This document shows, piece by piece, positions 54,500 through 64,000 of a stretch of 64,000 bases of DNA (position 1 is its first letter; every line of letters begins with the position of its first letter). Position numbers and translations under genes: made by a program. Source of the DNA: Diplolepis rosae (lineage: Eukaryota > Arthropoda > Insecta > Hymenoptera > Diplolepididae); contig JAPYXD010000754.1 of assembly GCA_030998225.1 (NCBI GenBank), positions 5,270,001 through 5,334,000 on the forward strand. The letters are read 5' to 3'. Under the pieces are notes generated by a model. That model ran no database searches. It was not told where the DNA came from and was given only the letters and a program-made list of their open reading frames with translations.

Positions 54500-55302
54500 A
54501 AAGTAAGGGAATCCAATAGTCAATCCTGACGGTGGAAATATGGAAAATGATGAACTACTGAACTGCCTTCAGTGATAGGTATTACGTTTTTTTCAGTTTT
54601 TAAAGCTAAAAAATAAAATTATTATATATATCTTTATTAACTTTTAACGTTAATTTTAACGGAAAATAAGGATACAAACAAGTTAAATATTTATATTGTC
54701 GACTTCATGAGTTATGTTGCTACTTTACGCTAGGTTTACACTGCAGCATACCCTAGCGGAGTGGCTGAACGGTAGCTTTACGCTACAGCGTAAAGCTATT
54801 GTGAAGCTATCGTAAAGCTATTGTAAAGTAGCATTATAACTCATGAATGAGGCAAAATAAACATTCAAAATGTTTTTATCCTTATTCTACGTTAAAAATA
54901 ACGTTAACTGGTAATTGAAATATGCAATAATTTTATTTATTTACGCTAAAAGTTAAAAAAACATAATACCTGTCATTGAAGGCAATGCAGTGGTTCACCT
55001 TTTGTGGAACGTCTCCGTTAAAGTTGTCCATTGGTTGGAGTGAGACACAACTATACTTTCATCTCACTCTAACAAATAGTCAATCCTGATGGCGAAGACA
55101 TGGAAAGTGATAAACCACTGCACTGCCTTCAATGACAGGTATTATGTTTTTTTAATTTTTAGCGTAAATAAATAAAATTATTGCATATTTCAATTAACAG
55201 TTAACGTTATTTTCAACGTAGAATAAGGATAAAAACATTGTGAATGTTTATTTTCCCTCATTCATGAGTTATAATGCTACTTTACGATAGCTTTACGCAA
55301 AC
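54500..55302. repeat. Paired palindromes with TTTACGCTA ends
   Basis: A half copy (about 54510-54760) and a whole palindrome (about 54781-55300) carry the GTCATTGAAGGCA hairpin at their centres. Their ends are GCTATTGTAAAGTAGCATTA, TAACTCATGAATGAGG and the mirrored CCTCATTCATGAGTTATAATGC. Tandem GTAAAGCTAT words lie at 54790-54830. Non-coding. Confidence 0.7.
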
Positions 55303-55744
55303 CGGAAGTAATTTTTTTGCTTATGCCACCTACATGGTACATGTTTTGTAGTGAAGTGAAGCCAGGTAATTCAATTTTTCCATATATTACTTATTCTTAA
55401 GTTAAAGATTATTGTCAAACAAAAGTTTAATTAATTTTACGACAATTACTGATATATAAGATAACCATAAGAAAAATTTACCTCCGACTTCCGGTTTGCG
55501 AGTCGCAAGCCGGAAGGGCCGAAGAAACTTGTGACACTGTCGGGAGTGGCGAATACAAGTCGCTTAGACTGGCATAGACCAACAACTAGCGACACTGTGG
55601 CAGGTGGCGGATACAAGCTTCCGTAAGAAAAGCCATAGGCCGCTCAGTAAGTGGCAACGTCAGTCCGCACACTCGGTGAGAGCGAAAGAGAGAGACGATG
55701 AGAGGTTAATCTGTCTTTGTCTACGCGTATCGCGTCAGCCTCGG

Positions 55745-55763
55745 CCACGGTAGTATATACAGG
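55745..55763 (-). promoter_or_regulatory. Variant of the recurrent motif, CCTGTATATACTACCGTGG
   Basis: On the minus strand, preceded by TTGCCAGA. The plus-strand copy at 58441-58459 has AGATGCCAGACCTGTCTATA then CGACCGTGG. This is the same core (TATACTAC, CGTGG) as the 2061, 15416 and 58479 copies. Confidence 0.4.
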
Positions 55764-55882
55764 TCTGGCAACTCTCGTGTTGGGGGATGTTCCCTTCTTG
55801 TAGTCAGAATGTTTCATATTTTCGCCACGGATAGCACTAGTATCGAGTAGTGGCCCGCATGACCGCACTATAAAATGTATGT

Positions 55883-56820
55883 ATATACGCTCTGTGCGTG
55901 ACTGCAGCGCCATAGCATGAGTGCACTAAAGGAGACTGTTCGAGAGCTTTTACAATGTGTTATAATGGGGCTTAGTTATAAAAATGTTTATTATCAATAA
56001 AAAAAACAAAAAAAAACAATTTAATTCACTTTAAAATTCAATTGTTTTTCCTTGTGAAGTATTTGTGTGAAATCAGCAGTTAAAAGTGGGTAGCTGCAGT
56101 ATATATTTTTTAAGCTGTAACAAGTAATAATTCTAAAATGTATTCATCTAATTTATCATAATTTAGTATTTGATATAATATTAATAAATTTTGTAACATA
56201 AATTCTTCGACTTTTAACAAAATATTTTGGAATAAAGTATGTGTAACAAACGTTTAAATATATTTATTTAACTTACCATACACCTAAACTTGAAGTCATA
56301 GAAGCTATATTATTTGTTTAAAGTATTACTGATATCAGTTCCAGTAAAACTTCACTTAAATAATATCTCTTCATCTTTACTATTACTTAAGCTTTCACAG
56401 TTTTCTAAATTTTCAGTATTATTTTCATCATTGAGTTCTTCGGCAATCAAAGCCTTATATAAAGCATTTAAATAATTTTTAAAATAAAATTCTTCAGCCT
56501 TCAATAATGCTGTTTGTAGAAATTTTTCATCACGGTGTGATGTCTGTTTTGATCTGTCATTACCTTAACCTTATATTTACTGGTTTCTATATCATTTTTG
56601 TTATGAATAATACTTACTTTTTACTGCTGATTTCACACAAATACTTCACAAGGAAAAACAATTGAATTTTAAAGTGAATTAAATTGTTTTTTTTTGTTTT
56701 TTTTATTGATAATAAACATTTTTATAACTAAGTCCCATTATAACACATTGTAAAAGCTCTCGAACAGTCTCCTTTAGTGCACTCATGCTATGGCGCTGCA
56801 GTCACGTACAGAGCGTATAC
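55883..56820. repeat. Inverted repeat with ~205-bp arms
   Basis: Arms 55883-56088 and 56616-56820. They pair CTGCAGCGCCATAGCATGAG with CTCATGCTATGGCGCTGCAG, and AAGGAGACTGTTCGAGAGCT with AGCTCTCGAACAGTCTCCTT, through to AAATCAGCAGTTAAAAG / TTTTTACTGCTGATTT. The two are nearly identical. The spacer (527 bp) has no credible gene. Confidence 0.85.
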
Positions 56821-56887
56821 CCAGAACGTAGTCAGCTGTGAAAGCTGTCTGTAAACCAGCCCTATCTGACGACGAGCAAAATTTCGG

Positions 56888-58282
56888 TCTCTTAGTGATG
56901 ACAGGTGGAAACTAATCCGTAAGGCGGCGCCACCTCCGTCCTCTCATATGAAAGTATTGTTTTGCATGGTGTTTATGAACAAATTTAAACAATTATTAGA
57001 AAAATGGAAATATTTCCTAAATTTTAATAATTGTTTTCATTATTAATGAAGTTTAGTGTTTCTAGTGCAAATTTATTTACTCATAAACATGAACTGAGTA
57101 AGTAAATCAGAACTGAGTAAGTGTACTTATATCTCATTAACAAAATTAATTTATAGAATTAATGATATTAAATATTTAAAAGAAAATTTTTAATTTGTTT
57201 TCAACGAGTTTATGAAGCTTTTTTATCTAAATAATGATTTATACTTAACATGTATTGATATATTTATCTGTGATTAAAAAGCTAATACACATGTGATACA
57301 AATTTGTTGATAAGTATGCGAAATAAGCACCAAAAGAAAAGTAATAAATACATTTAAAGTTTTTGAAAAATGCTATTGAGTGATTTATTTATTAGTTTGA
57401 TTGTATATTTTTGATGCATACTGTAATTTAAAAATTGGATCAGAATATTGACAATTTCCGCATGAAATATTAAATTTTTTTGATTTAATGGAAGACCCTT
57501 TTAATAGGTGCTATAACAATTTTTGCAAAAATTTATTGGTCGACTTTTTCTCTCCATGGCGCAATTATTTCAGTGCAAGATTCCTTATGGATTTCAACTG
57601 ACTAAATATTTTAATTATATGTCAATTTAACGTTCAATACTGTTTCATATTAGTTCATTAAAATAATTTGAATATGATTAATGTTTCATAATAATATAAT
57701 AATAGACCATTTTTATTTTTTCGATTAATTTATTCATTGAATTTTTTATTAGATCATTAATAATTGATTGCTTGAATTAATTATATATATATATTAATTC
57801 AATCCATTAATTAATACTTATATTTTATTAAAGCAACTATATTAGATCAAATGATAAGGTCTTGCTACTCATAATGCAATGCATAATATTTTGTATTATC
57901 AACATAAAATAAGGCAATTAATGAAAAAAAGCAATAAATAAATATATTGCTAATATTTCCATTATTATTGATATTGGTTAATAAATATTAATAAAGAAAT
58001 AATGTTACTCTAATTATTCGTGATATTAGGATCCTATATGCAAGACAATTTATTTCTTGTTTTTTTGCGATTAATTTTCTAGAGTGTTATAACTATTTTA
58101 TGTTTCAAGTTCTGATTAGTATTTAAAAATGTTATTTCAATAAAATTGATAATCTTAGTTCTTCAAAAATGATAAAACTTTAATTGTTTATCAATTTTCT
58201 CCATATAAAACAATACTTTCATATGAGAGGACGGAGGTGGCGCCGCCTTACGGATTAGTTTCCACCTGTCATCACTAAGAGA
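56888..58282. mobile_element. Element with 76-bp near-perfect inverted termini
   Basis: 56888-56963 and 58207-58282 mirror each other: TCTCTTAGTGATGACAGGTG with CACCTGTCATCACTAAGAGA, and GGCGGCGCCACCTCCGTCCT with AGGACGGAGGTGGCGCCGCC. The GC-rich termini contrast with a very AT-rich 1.24-kb interior lacking a transposase. No clear flanking duplication was identified. It ends 300 bp before FRA10AC1. Confidence 0.7.
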
Positions 58283-58440
58283 CGACTTTTTTAACATTGA
58301 AAAAGGCCTTAATCGGACAGGGCCGCTGTAAACCACGGGTATTCCTTCAACCACTCGATTGCAGCGCTACCCAAGCGGTCACTTTCGAAACTACTACTCG
58401 TCACGATAAGGGAAAATACCCCACCACGGGAGATGCCAGA

Positions 58441-58498
58441 CCTGTCTATACGACCGTGGTTGGGGGTTGGGGCTCCTTCTCCTTATACTACTTCGTGG
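58441..58498 (+). promoter_or_regulatory. Two tandem copies of the recurrent motif upstream of FRA10AC1
   Basis: CCTGTCTATACGACCGTGG (58441-58459) and CTCCTTATACTACTTCGTGG (58479-58498) stand 38 bp apart on the coding strand, about 100 bp before the FRA10AC1 start codon. This is the best case for a promoter or leader role. Confidence 0.45.
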
Positions 58499-58595
58499 TT
58501 TTTTGCTTTGTTTGCTTCCAGTTTGGAGGTTATGTGGAAAGTTATATAGATGCGTTATTTCTGTTAATATTTTAAATTCTTATTCAATAAAAGCA

Positions 58596-60261
58596 ATGTT
58601 TTCTGCTTACATGTGTTTATCTGCATATGACAGACATAAAAAGCTAATCAACGATTACCTTTTATTACGGGATGGTTCTTTAAACGACTTTAAACGGGAC
58701 ACGTAAGTTATAGTTACAGGCTTATAGTTGTTTAACAAAAATAGAATTCTACGATTGTGTAGCAATTTAATTTAACCAGATATGTTTTTAAGTGTATGTT
58801 AACAATAATATAAAGCAAAAAGTACATGGAATCAAATCCAGGGATAAAATAACCCCTAAATTGTTTACGTATTATATTTTAAAAGTTTTTGTAATTCCGG
58901 GTATTCTAAATTTTAAGAGCATTTGATGCTTGGGAAATCAGCAGATTTTATTGGTTTTAAGTTTCTACATGTTTGTGTTGAAAATCCATAAAATTTTGTT
59001 TTCCAAATTTCGGAAATAGTAGAGAAGATGTCTATCTACGTCCGTTTTCAACTTCTCTACTATTTCCCAAATTTAAAAAATAAAATTTTATCTGCTTTAG
59101 GCACAAGCACGTAGAAACCTGAAATCAATAAAAATTGCTATTTTCCTAAGTGTCACATGCCCTTAATAATAACTTAAATTTCAATACAAATTCATTAACT
59201 TCGAAACATTAAGAGAAAATTCCTTAATACATACATTTTTACTCCGATAAAAGTGGATTTGTAAGATAATTGAAGTTTATTGGAAAGATGAAGCAAGTGT
59301 ATGTTTGTGGAGGATTATTTTTCTGGTTTAATTTTATCTGAACATTGATGAAAACAAGCAAATCTTGAAGTTTCAACATGTGTTTCGAGGTCTGGAGATA
59401 AAACAGACTTGGATGTCATCAGAGAAAATCACAAATTCTTGTGGGATGAAGATGACGAGCCTGAGACTTGGGAATCACGTCTAGCGAGAAAATATTATGA
59501 CAAACTGTTCAAGGAGTATTGCATATGTGATTTAAGCTACTATAAACACAATAAGGTACAGCTTACCATGAAACAACTTGCCTTAATTCAACATTCTAAA
59601 ATAGTAAACATAAAATCCCGTTACAATGTCTTACAACTCTAATAGATATTCTTCGAAAAACTTCTACTCTGTATTATTGAATGATAATATTGTTTATTCA
59701 ACTCCTAAGTAATTACATTCTTATTGCAGGTGGCACTTCGATGGAGAACAGAAAAAGAAGTAATCGTAGGTAAGGGTCAGTTCGAGTGTGGAAATAAAAA
59801 GTGTAATATAAAGGAGGGTCTTCGTTCTTGGGAAGTGAATTTTGGTTACGTAGAGCAGGGAGAAAAGAAAAATGCCTTAGTTAAATTAAGTAAGCAACAT
59901 TTAAAAAATAATTTTTAAAAGTAAATAACCTAAAACTATAATTTCCTTACCCATTTTGTCAACAACAGGATTATGTTCTGAGTGTTCCACAAAACTGAAC
60001 TATCGGTCTCAAAAGCGAGAAGTCAAAAGAAAAAAAACTTTAAAACGATTGGGGCAAAATTACATACCAAAAGAAGTTTTGGTTTCATCAGAGGATCCAG
60101 AAATCCAGGTAAAACAAGAGCCAGAAAGCGAGGCAGAATCAGTCTCAACGGAAGAAAAATTAGCATCTGAATCACAAATTTGGAAAGAAAATCCAACGGA
60201 TAATAAAGAAAAGTCCAGAGAAGAAAAATTCGAAGAATATTTAGAGGATTTGTTTTTCTAA
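58596..60261 (+). CDS. FRA10AC1: FRA10AC1 homologue (spliceosome-associated nuclear protein)
   Basis: Four coding exons join in frame: 58596-58702, 59390-59555, 59730-59889 and 59969-60261 (726 nt, 241 aa). Family blocks are SAYDRHKKLINDYLLLRDG, DKTDLDVIRENHKFLW, ETWESRLARKYYDKLFKEYC, EVIVGKGQFECGNKKCN, EGLRSWEVNFGYVEQGEKKN and LRLCSECSTKLNYR, with the acidic EEKFEEYLEDLFF end. Conserved CxxxxC pairs suggest a metal site. The human protein is 315 aa; the missing ~60 N-terminal residues are poorly conserved and may be truly absent, or in an upstream exon I could not find. Exon 2 uses the acceptor TTCGAG|G at 59389; the nearer AAACAG would break the frame. Human FRA10AC1 is found in spliceosomal C complexes. 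Confidence 0.9.
58912..59166. mobile_element. GGGCATGTGA MITE, copy 3, in FRA10AC1 intron 1
   Basis: A compact 255-bp copy runs from TTAAGAGCATTTGATGCTTG to TGTCACATGCCCTTAA. The interior GTCTATCTACGTCCGTTTTC matches the other two copies. It lies entirely within the first intron. Confidence 0.8.
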
Positions 60262-60745
60262 ATTTTGTTCTTTATCAATTCTAGCTCTGACTAGTTTGTA
60301 CATATTATATGTATATATCTTGAATCTTAAAGGCTAATAATTTTAAAGTACAAAATGGTATAGTAGAATACAATATATTAATTTATTCAAAATAAAATCA
60401 ACTTCTATACACGTTTATAATATTTAATTTATGCAACAAAACTTAGTAAGTAATTGCATTTTACATTGTGCACGCAAATCATGCTATACAAAGATCACTG
60501 TTAAAAATATTTTACTTCAGTATGCAGAACTTGTAGCGAATTCGTTTATCTGCTCGAGAGTACTCAAAAACAAATCTAAGATGTCCGTGTTTGAGTTAGT
60601 AACATTGTTCTGGAGCAAGTCGATTCACGTGTGCTCTAGAGTAGTGCATCCTGCGTATTCGGGAAATAAAATCTACCGTGGAGCACTTTCTAAAACGGCT
60701 TTGAGTATACGGTTTACTTTGCACCAGAGCACAGAAATTTCCACT
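60262..60745. other. FRA10AC1 3' flank
   Basis: No gene. The long frame at 60431-60877 crosses into the element below and has no recognisable domain; I treat it as chance. Confidence 0.4.
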
Positions 60746-61294
60746 ACTATACGGAGAAAAAAATCTGACTATAATAGTAAGAGCACTAGTCATGCTTTTG
60801 TAGCAGGTTTCGTTCTTGCTATCTTGGTGAAAAAATCATACATTTTAAGCAGGGATCCCTTCATGATAAAAAAGTAGCAAGTTTCATGCTTTTAGAGCAT
60901 TTGTGCCTTGCGAAAATGGTTCGAACTTCGCCTTACTATAATTGCAAGAAACCCATCCTATTTCAGTATGAGTTCTCTTACAACTGAGATGTTAGGCCAC
61001 GCCTACTTTCGAACGTAGCACCTCACGTGTTCTCTCGGTTGTAAGAAATTCATCCTATTTCAGTATGAGTTCTCTTACAACCGTAGTCAGGCAAGAACCT
61101 TGCTATGACAGCATATGACACTAGCAATAATGGCATGCGCTTGTTTCTTTTATAGTATAAGACATTTCATGCTAAAAATGCACGAGTTGATGCCAATACT
61201 GGTAGAAGCTCATACCAATTTCGCACGTTAAGTTCGGTGCTTTAATAGGATAGAGCTTAGCCTACTATAAAAGTTGAATTTTTTTCACCGTGTA
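60746..61294. mobile_element. TIR element related to the CACGGAGAG element
   Basis: Left end TACGGAGAAAAAAATCTGAC then TATAATAGTAAG; right end CCTACTATAAAAGTTGAATT then TTTTTCACCGTGTA. These are imperfect inverted repeats of about 33 bp. Inside, CATCCTATTTCAGTATGAGT followed by TCTCTTACAAC is duplicated in tandem (60954 and 61051, 97-bp period). No transposase frame. Confidence 0.65.
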
Positions 61295-63011
61295 TATTGG
61301 AATAATTGGAGCAATTTATGAAACAAAGGCGCGCAAATTGAAAAATCAAATAACCATGGATGTAAACAAAGACGCTATGGAAGTTTTTGGTGCTATAGGT
61401 GAAATCATTTTTTACAAGAAATAAATAATAGAATATAAAATGAATACCAGATATTCAAAAAAAATTTGAATAATCAAATATTTTTGAACAAAAATTGTTT
61501 TTAAATGATTAAATCTTTGATTAATGTTTAAATATTGCACATTCGAACAGAAATTGCTTTCCTTATAAGATATAATGGAATAATTTACTAAAATTAACAA
61601 AAATTTATCATTGATAAATAATAATTACTTTTTGAAAATGTAGTCTTTGCTTTCGAAAATTGGTTTTTCACCAACAACGATTTTTTCTAAACTATAATTT
61701 CTCAATTATTACATTCTGACGTATAGTGATATAATTTAATTTTTACTATATGTATTTTACAATGGGGTACACCCAGAAAGTAGTTGTTTTGAAAAAAAAA
61801 CCATTTCTTTGTATCAAAAAATGTTTTTGGTCCTGAAATTTTTTTTTCTGAGGGCACTTATATAAAGCTATTTACCAATTTTTACAATTTTAATAATTCA
61901 ACCCATAGATGCCAATGTGCTCTATTTGTATAAAATATAAAATGTATAATATAATATAATTAATATCAATTTTGCAATATTACAATTTACGGAAATTTAT
62001 TCAAACATTGTCAAAGTTTTAATATATTTAATTTTTAAAAAGTTTTACTTAGCAAATATTTTTAACAGTGAATGGTTCATCCGGCATGGTGCGGAATTGT
62101 CGTTTTTACACGGAATTTAATGAAAAGTATATCGACGAAGTTGAGTAAATAATCATCGAATCGTCTTCTCGTAAAAATATTAATCTAAAACTGAGTCTTA
62201 TGTTTTATGAATATAAGTAGAATTTTCTATATTCCATAAGTCTGTAAATCACTCAAAGTTTTTAGTAAATTAAACTATAACTTATTAATTTTTTTATTAG
62301 ACTTTTTAAATAAAAATCACCCCCAGAATTTAGATCACGAAATTTCATAAACTTTGATATACAATTCCCTTGAAAGTTAAAAAGTGGCTTCCTCGAGGTC
62401 AAAATCATTTGTCTATATTACTATACAAAAGTCTAAAAAATTCCTTTTTTACCTTCTAATTGTATATAAACGTTTAATATTCACTTATCAATAAAAATTC
62501 GTAGAATTTGTTTGCCCGTTCTAAAACATGAGATTGACCGTTTGTTATATTAATCTACTTCTACCAAATAAAGGCAAAAATACCGTTTTCTCCTTTTAAA
62601 AAAAAAAGAGTGTACGAAATTATAAAACTATATCGACGATTTATGAAATATCTACCGATTCAATGATTCTATCAGTAAGTATAAAATAACAAGTATCAAC
62701 TACTTAAACATACGTCAAATTTTCCCGTGAAATTTTATAAAAGAGTAACAAGTGACCAATTTCTGACTTTAATACTTATACCTGCCAACGAATGCTCGAT
62801 ATGAAAAATCTTGAGCTAATTATATCAGAATATGCATTACATTCGACAAAAAGTGTGAAATATGTCACTAATGCACTTGGAATTTGCGAACTGTATTACT
62901 GTTAGGCTTGAGAAATTCTATTTAATTTCTCTGTCATTTTTTCAATCGCAAACTAAATCATTTGTTGAGTTTCATGCTAACAATCTTCGGAAATAATCAG
63001 ATTTGATTTTT
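61295..63011. other. No gene seen
   Basis: AT-rich, without convincing frames, RNA genes or shared repeats. It probably holds the 3' UTR of the minus-strand gene at its right end. Confidence 0.4.
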
Positions 63012-64000
63012 TCACAGCTGTGGAGTTTTCTTTGTACACAACTTCTGATTTCCGTGCTTTTGAGAATCACTATCTTCATCGCTGCAATCTTCATCATGTG
63101 TGTGAGTCACATTTCTAGGCGTTTCAGGCCTCGCGTGGGGAATCTGAATATTATTTTGCTCCAGCTCCAGTGCTTTCTGAAAAGAACAATTAATACTTAT
63201 AACATCAAAATTCCTAAAAATAATTATTTTCATTAAAATTTGTTGATGTGGAAAATTAAAATAATTGACAAGTGAAATAATTACAGTTACAGGTCGACTT
63301 TGTTCCTCTTCTTCATCAGCAAGTTTAAATGGTCTAGTTCGACTAATCATCGGAGTTTCCATTACGAACCTCTGCTCATGAGCAACTGTGCTCTCATGAG
63401 GCATCTAAAATTCAGAAAAAAGTAAACGTAAATGAATGGTCAGGATGAAACATAAAATTAATTTTTGAAAATTAAATTTTAAAAAAAACTAGGAAAAACT
63501 TACAAGCATCGCAGGTGCCCTGAACATATACGAGAAAGGGTAATAAATTAAGTTTAAAAAGGTGGCGGCGTAGAGATCTGCATATCGAACTACTTGACTG
63601 CTGAAGAAAGTCTGCCTGCTTCCACTTCTAAAGAGCGAACCCATCATTCCGTACGCCAAATCCATTTTGTGTGTGACATCTCTTATCGATGCTCTCAATT
63701 TCGAGATGTCTGGTTTCTCTTTAGTACTGCTGTCTAAATTTCTGAAAGTAATTATCAGATTAGAGCAGCGAATAGAATTTATCTGTTTGTGTAAACTTAA
63801 TAAAATTGCAAAAAAATATAAAAAATTATTTCAATTAAATTTAAAACTCTACTTACTTGTACATTTCCCCAAGCATAACGTCTAAGTTCTGTAACTCAGC
63901 AAACAGTTGACATTTGTCCGTCCAAACGTGAAGTTCCTGAACCAATTCAGGAACTATCAAAAAAGTTCTCCATCCCCTAATCTTCTTACTTTTTAAAATA
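63012..64000 (-). CDS. 3' part of an unidentified gene, cut by the window edge
   Basis: Four exons on the minus strand join in frame: from beyond 64000 to 63857, then 63741-63504, 63404-63285 and 63176-63012 (stop at 63012). The visible protein has [20 protein letters not shown], then [56 protein letters not shown] and a hydrophobic patch [10 protein letters not shown]. It ends in an acidic, low-complexity tail ([20 protein letters not shown]). Splice phases and dense conserved-looking residues make it a real gene. I do not recognise the family. It has at most one weak membrane segment. Confidence 0.8.

Noticed and set aside
54765..54830. tRNA-like phrase (CTAGCGGAGTGGCTGAACGG)
   Set aside because: It resembles a class II tRNA D-arm region, but no acceptor stem, anticodon arm or T-loop follows; it is part of the palindrome ends.
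60431..60877. 148-aa plus-strand frame
   Set aside because: No domain, crosses the boundary of a TIR element at 60746, and the residue mix is random-like.
1..64000. CRISPR arrays, operons, phage or prokaryotic islands
   Set aside because: All real genes are spliced and eukaryotic, and repeats are foldbacks or tandem units without regular short spacer arrays.

Overview
This is an AT-rich nuclear stretch of an animal genome, almost certainly an insect. It has spliced genes with GT/AG introns, an Egalitarian orthologue (the arthropod dynein/oocyte RNA cargo adaptor), and many foldback elements, TA- and TTAA-flanked miniature transposons, a DIRS element and a mariner. I cannot name the order securely; a repeat-rich hymenopteran or similar insect would fit. 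All gene models below were built by hand by checking reading frame and splice-site phase across exons. No database search was run. Layout, left to right: (1) 1-5.6 kb, repeat-dense: foldbacks, a decayed THAP zinc-finger fragment, a 0.88-kb long-TIR Tc1/mariner-type element and the first copy of a CCATGGATC-ended foldback family. (2) 5.6-7.0 kb, unc-50 (+). (3) 10.2-13.9 kb, egalitarian (-), with an untranslated exon implied further upstream. (4) 16.35-18.43 kb, the phenylalanyl-tRNA synthetase alpha subunit (+), followed without another gene start by an open AIMP2-like coding block (18.61-19.22 kb) that joins it in frame through a splice donor overlapping the synthetase stop codon. (5) 19.97-27.46 kb, ribosomal protein L7 (-), whose fourth coding exon is separated from the third by an intron holding a 5.1-kb DIRS-type tyrosine-recombinase retrotransposon. 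(6) 27.5-30.4 kb, a 962-bp inverted duplication that starts just upstream of the RPL7 promoter, then palindromic and tandem repeats to about 32.2 kb. (7) 36.07-38.47 kb, a LUC7-like 3 splicing factor (+). (8) 42.3-45.9 kb (start exon further right), the SLC25A38-type mitochondrial glycine carrier (-), with a four-level nest of repeats in one intron; a mariner transposase gene sits at 47.5-48.5 kb. (9) 51-58.3 kb, a field of hairpin elements and inverted repeats. (10) 58.6-60.3 kb, FRA10AC1 (+). (11) 63.0-64.0 kb, the 3' end of an unidentified gene (-) running off the right edge. The host genes are housekeeping functions: Golgi/ER membrane trafficking, translation, splicing and heme-linked mitochondrial transport, plus egl for RNA localisation. 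They are not an operon and mostly do not share a pathway. The exceptions are the translation genes FARSA and AIMP2-like (both tied to aminoacyl-tRNA synthetases) and RPL7, which converges on them. The most unusual observations are the apparent FARSA-AIMP2 chimeric gene with a stop-or-splice switch, a recurrent 20-bp CTCCTTATACTACTTCGTGG motif on the sense strand of several gene starts, the near-identical inverted duplication next to RPL7, and an intact mariner ORF whose first catalytic aspartate is asparagine.
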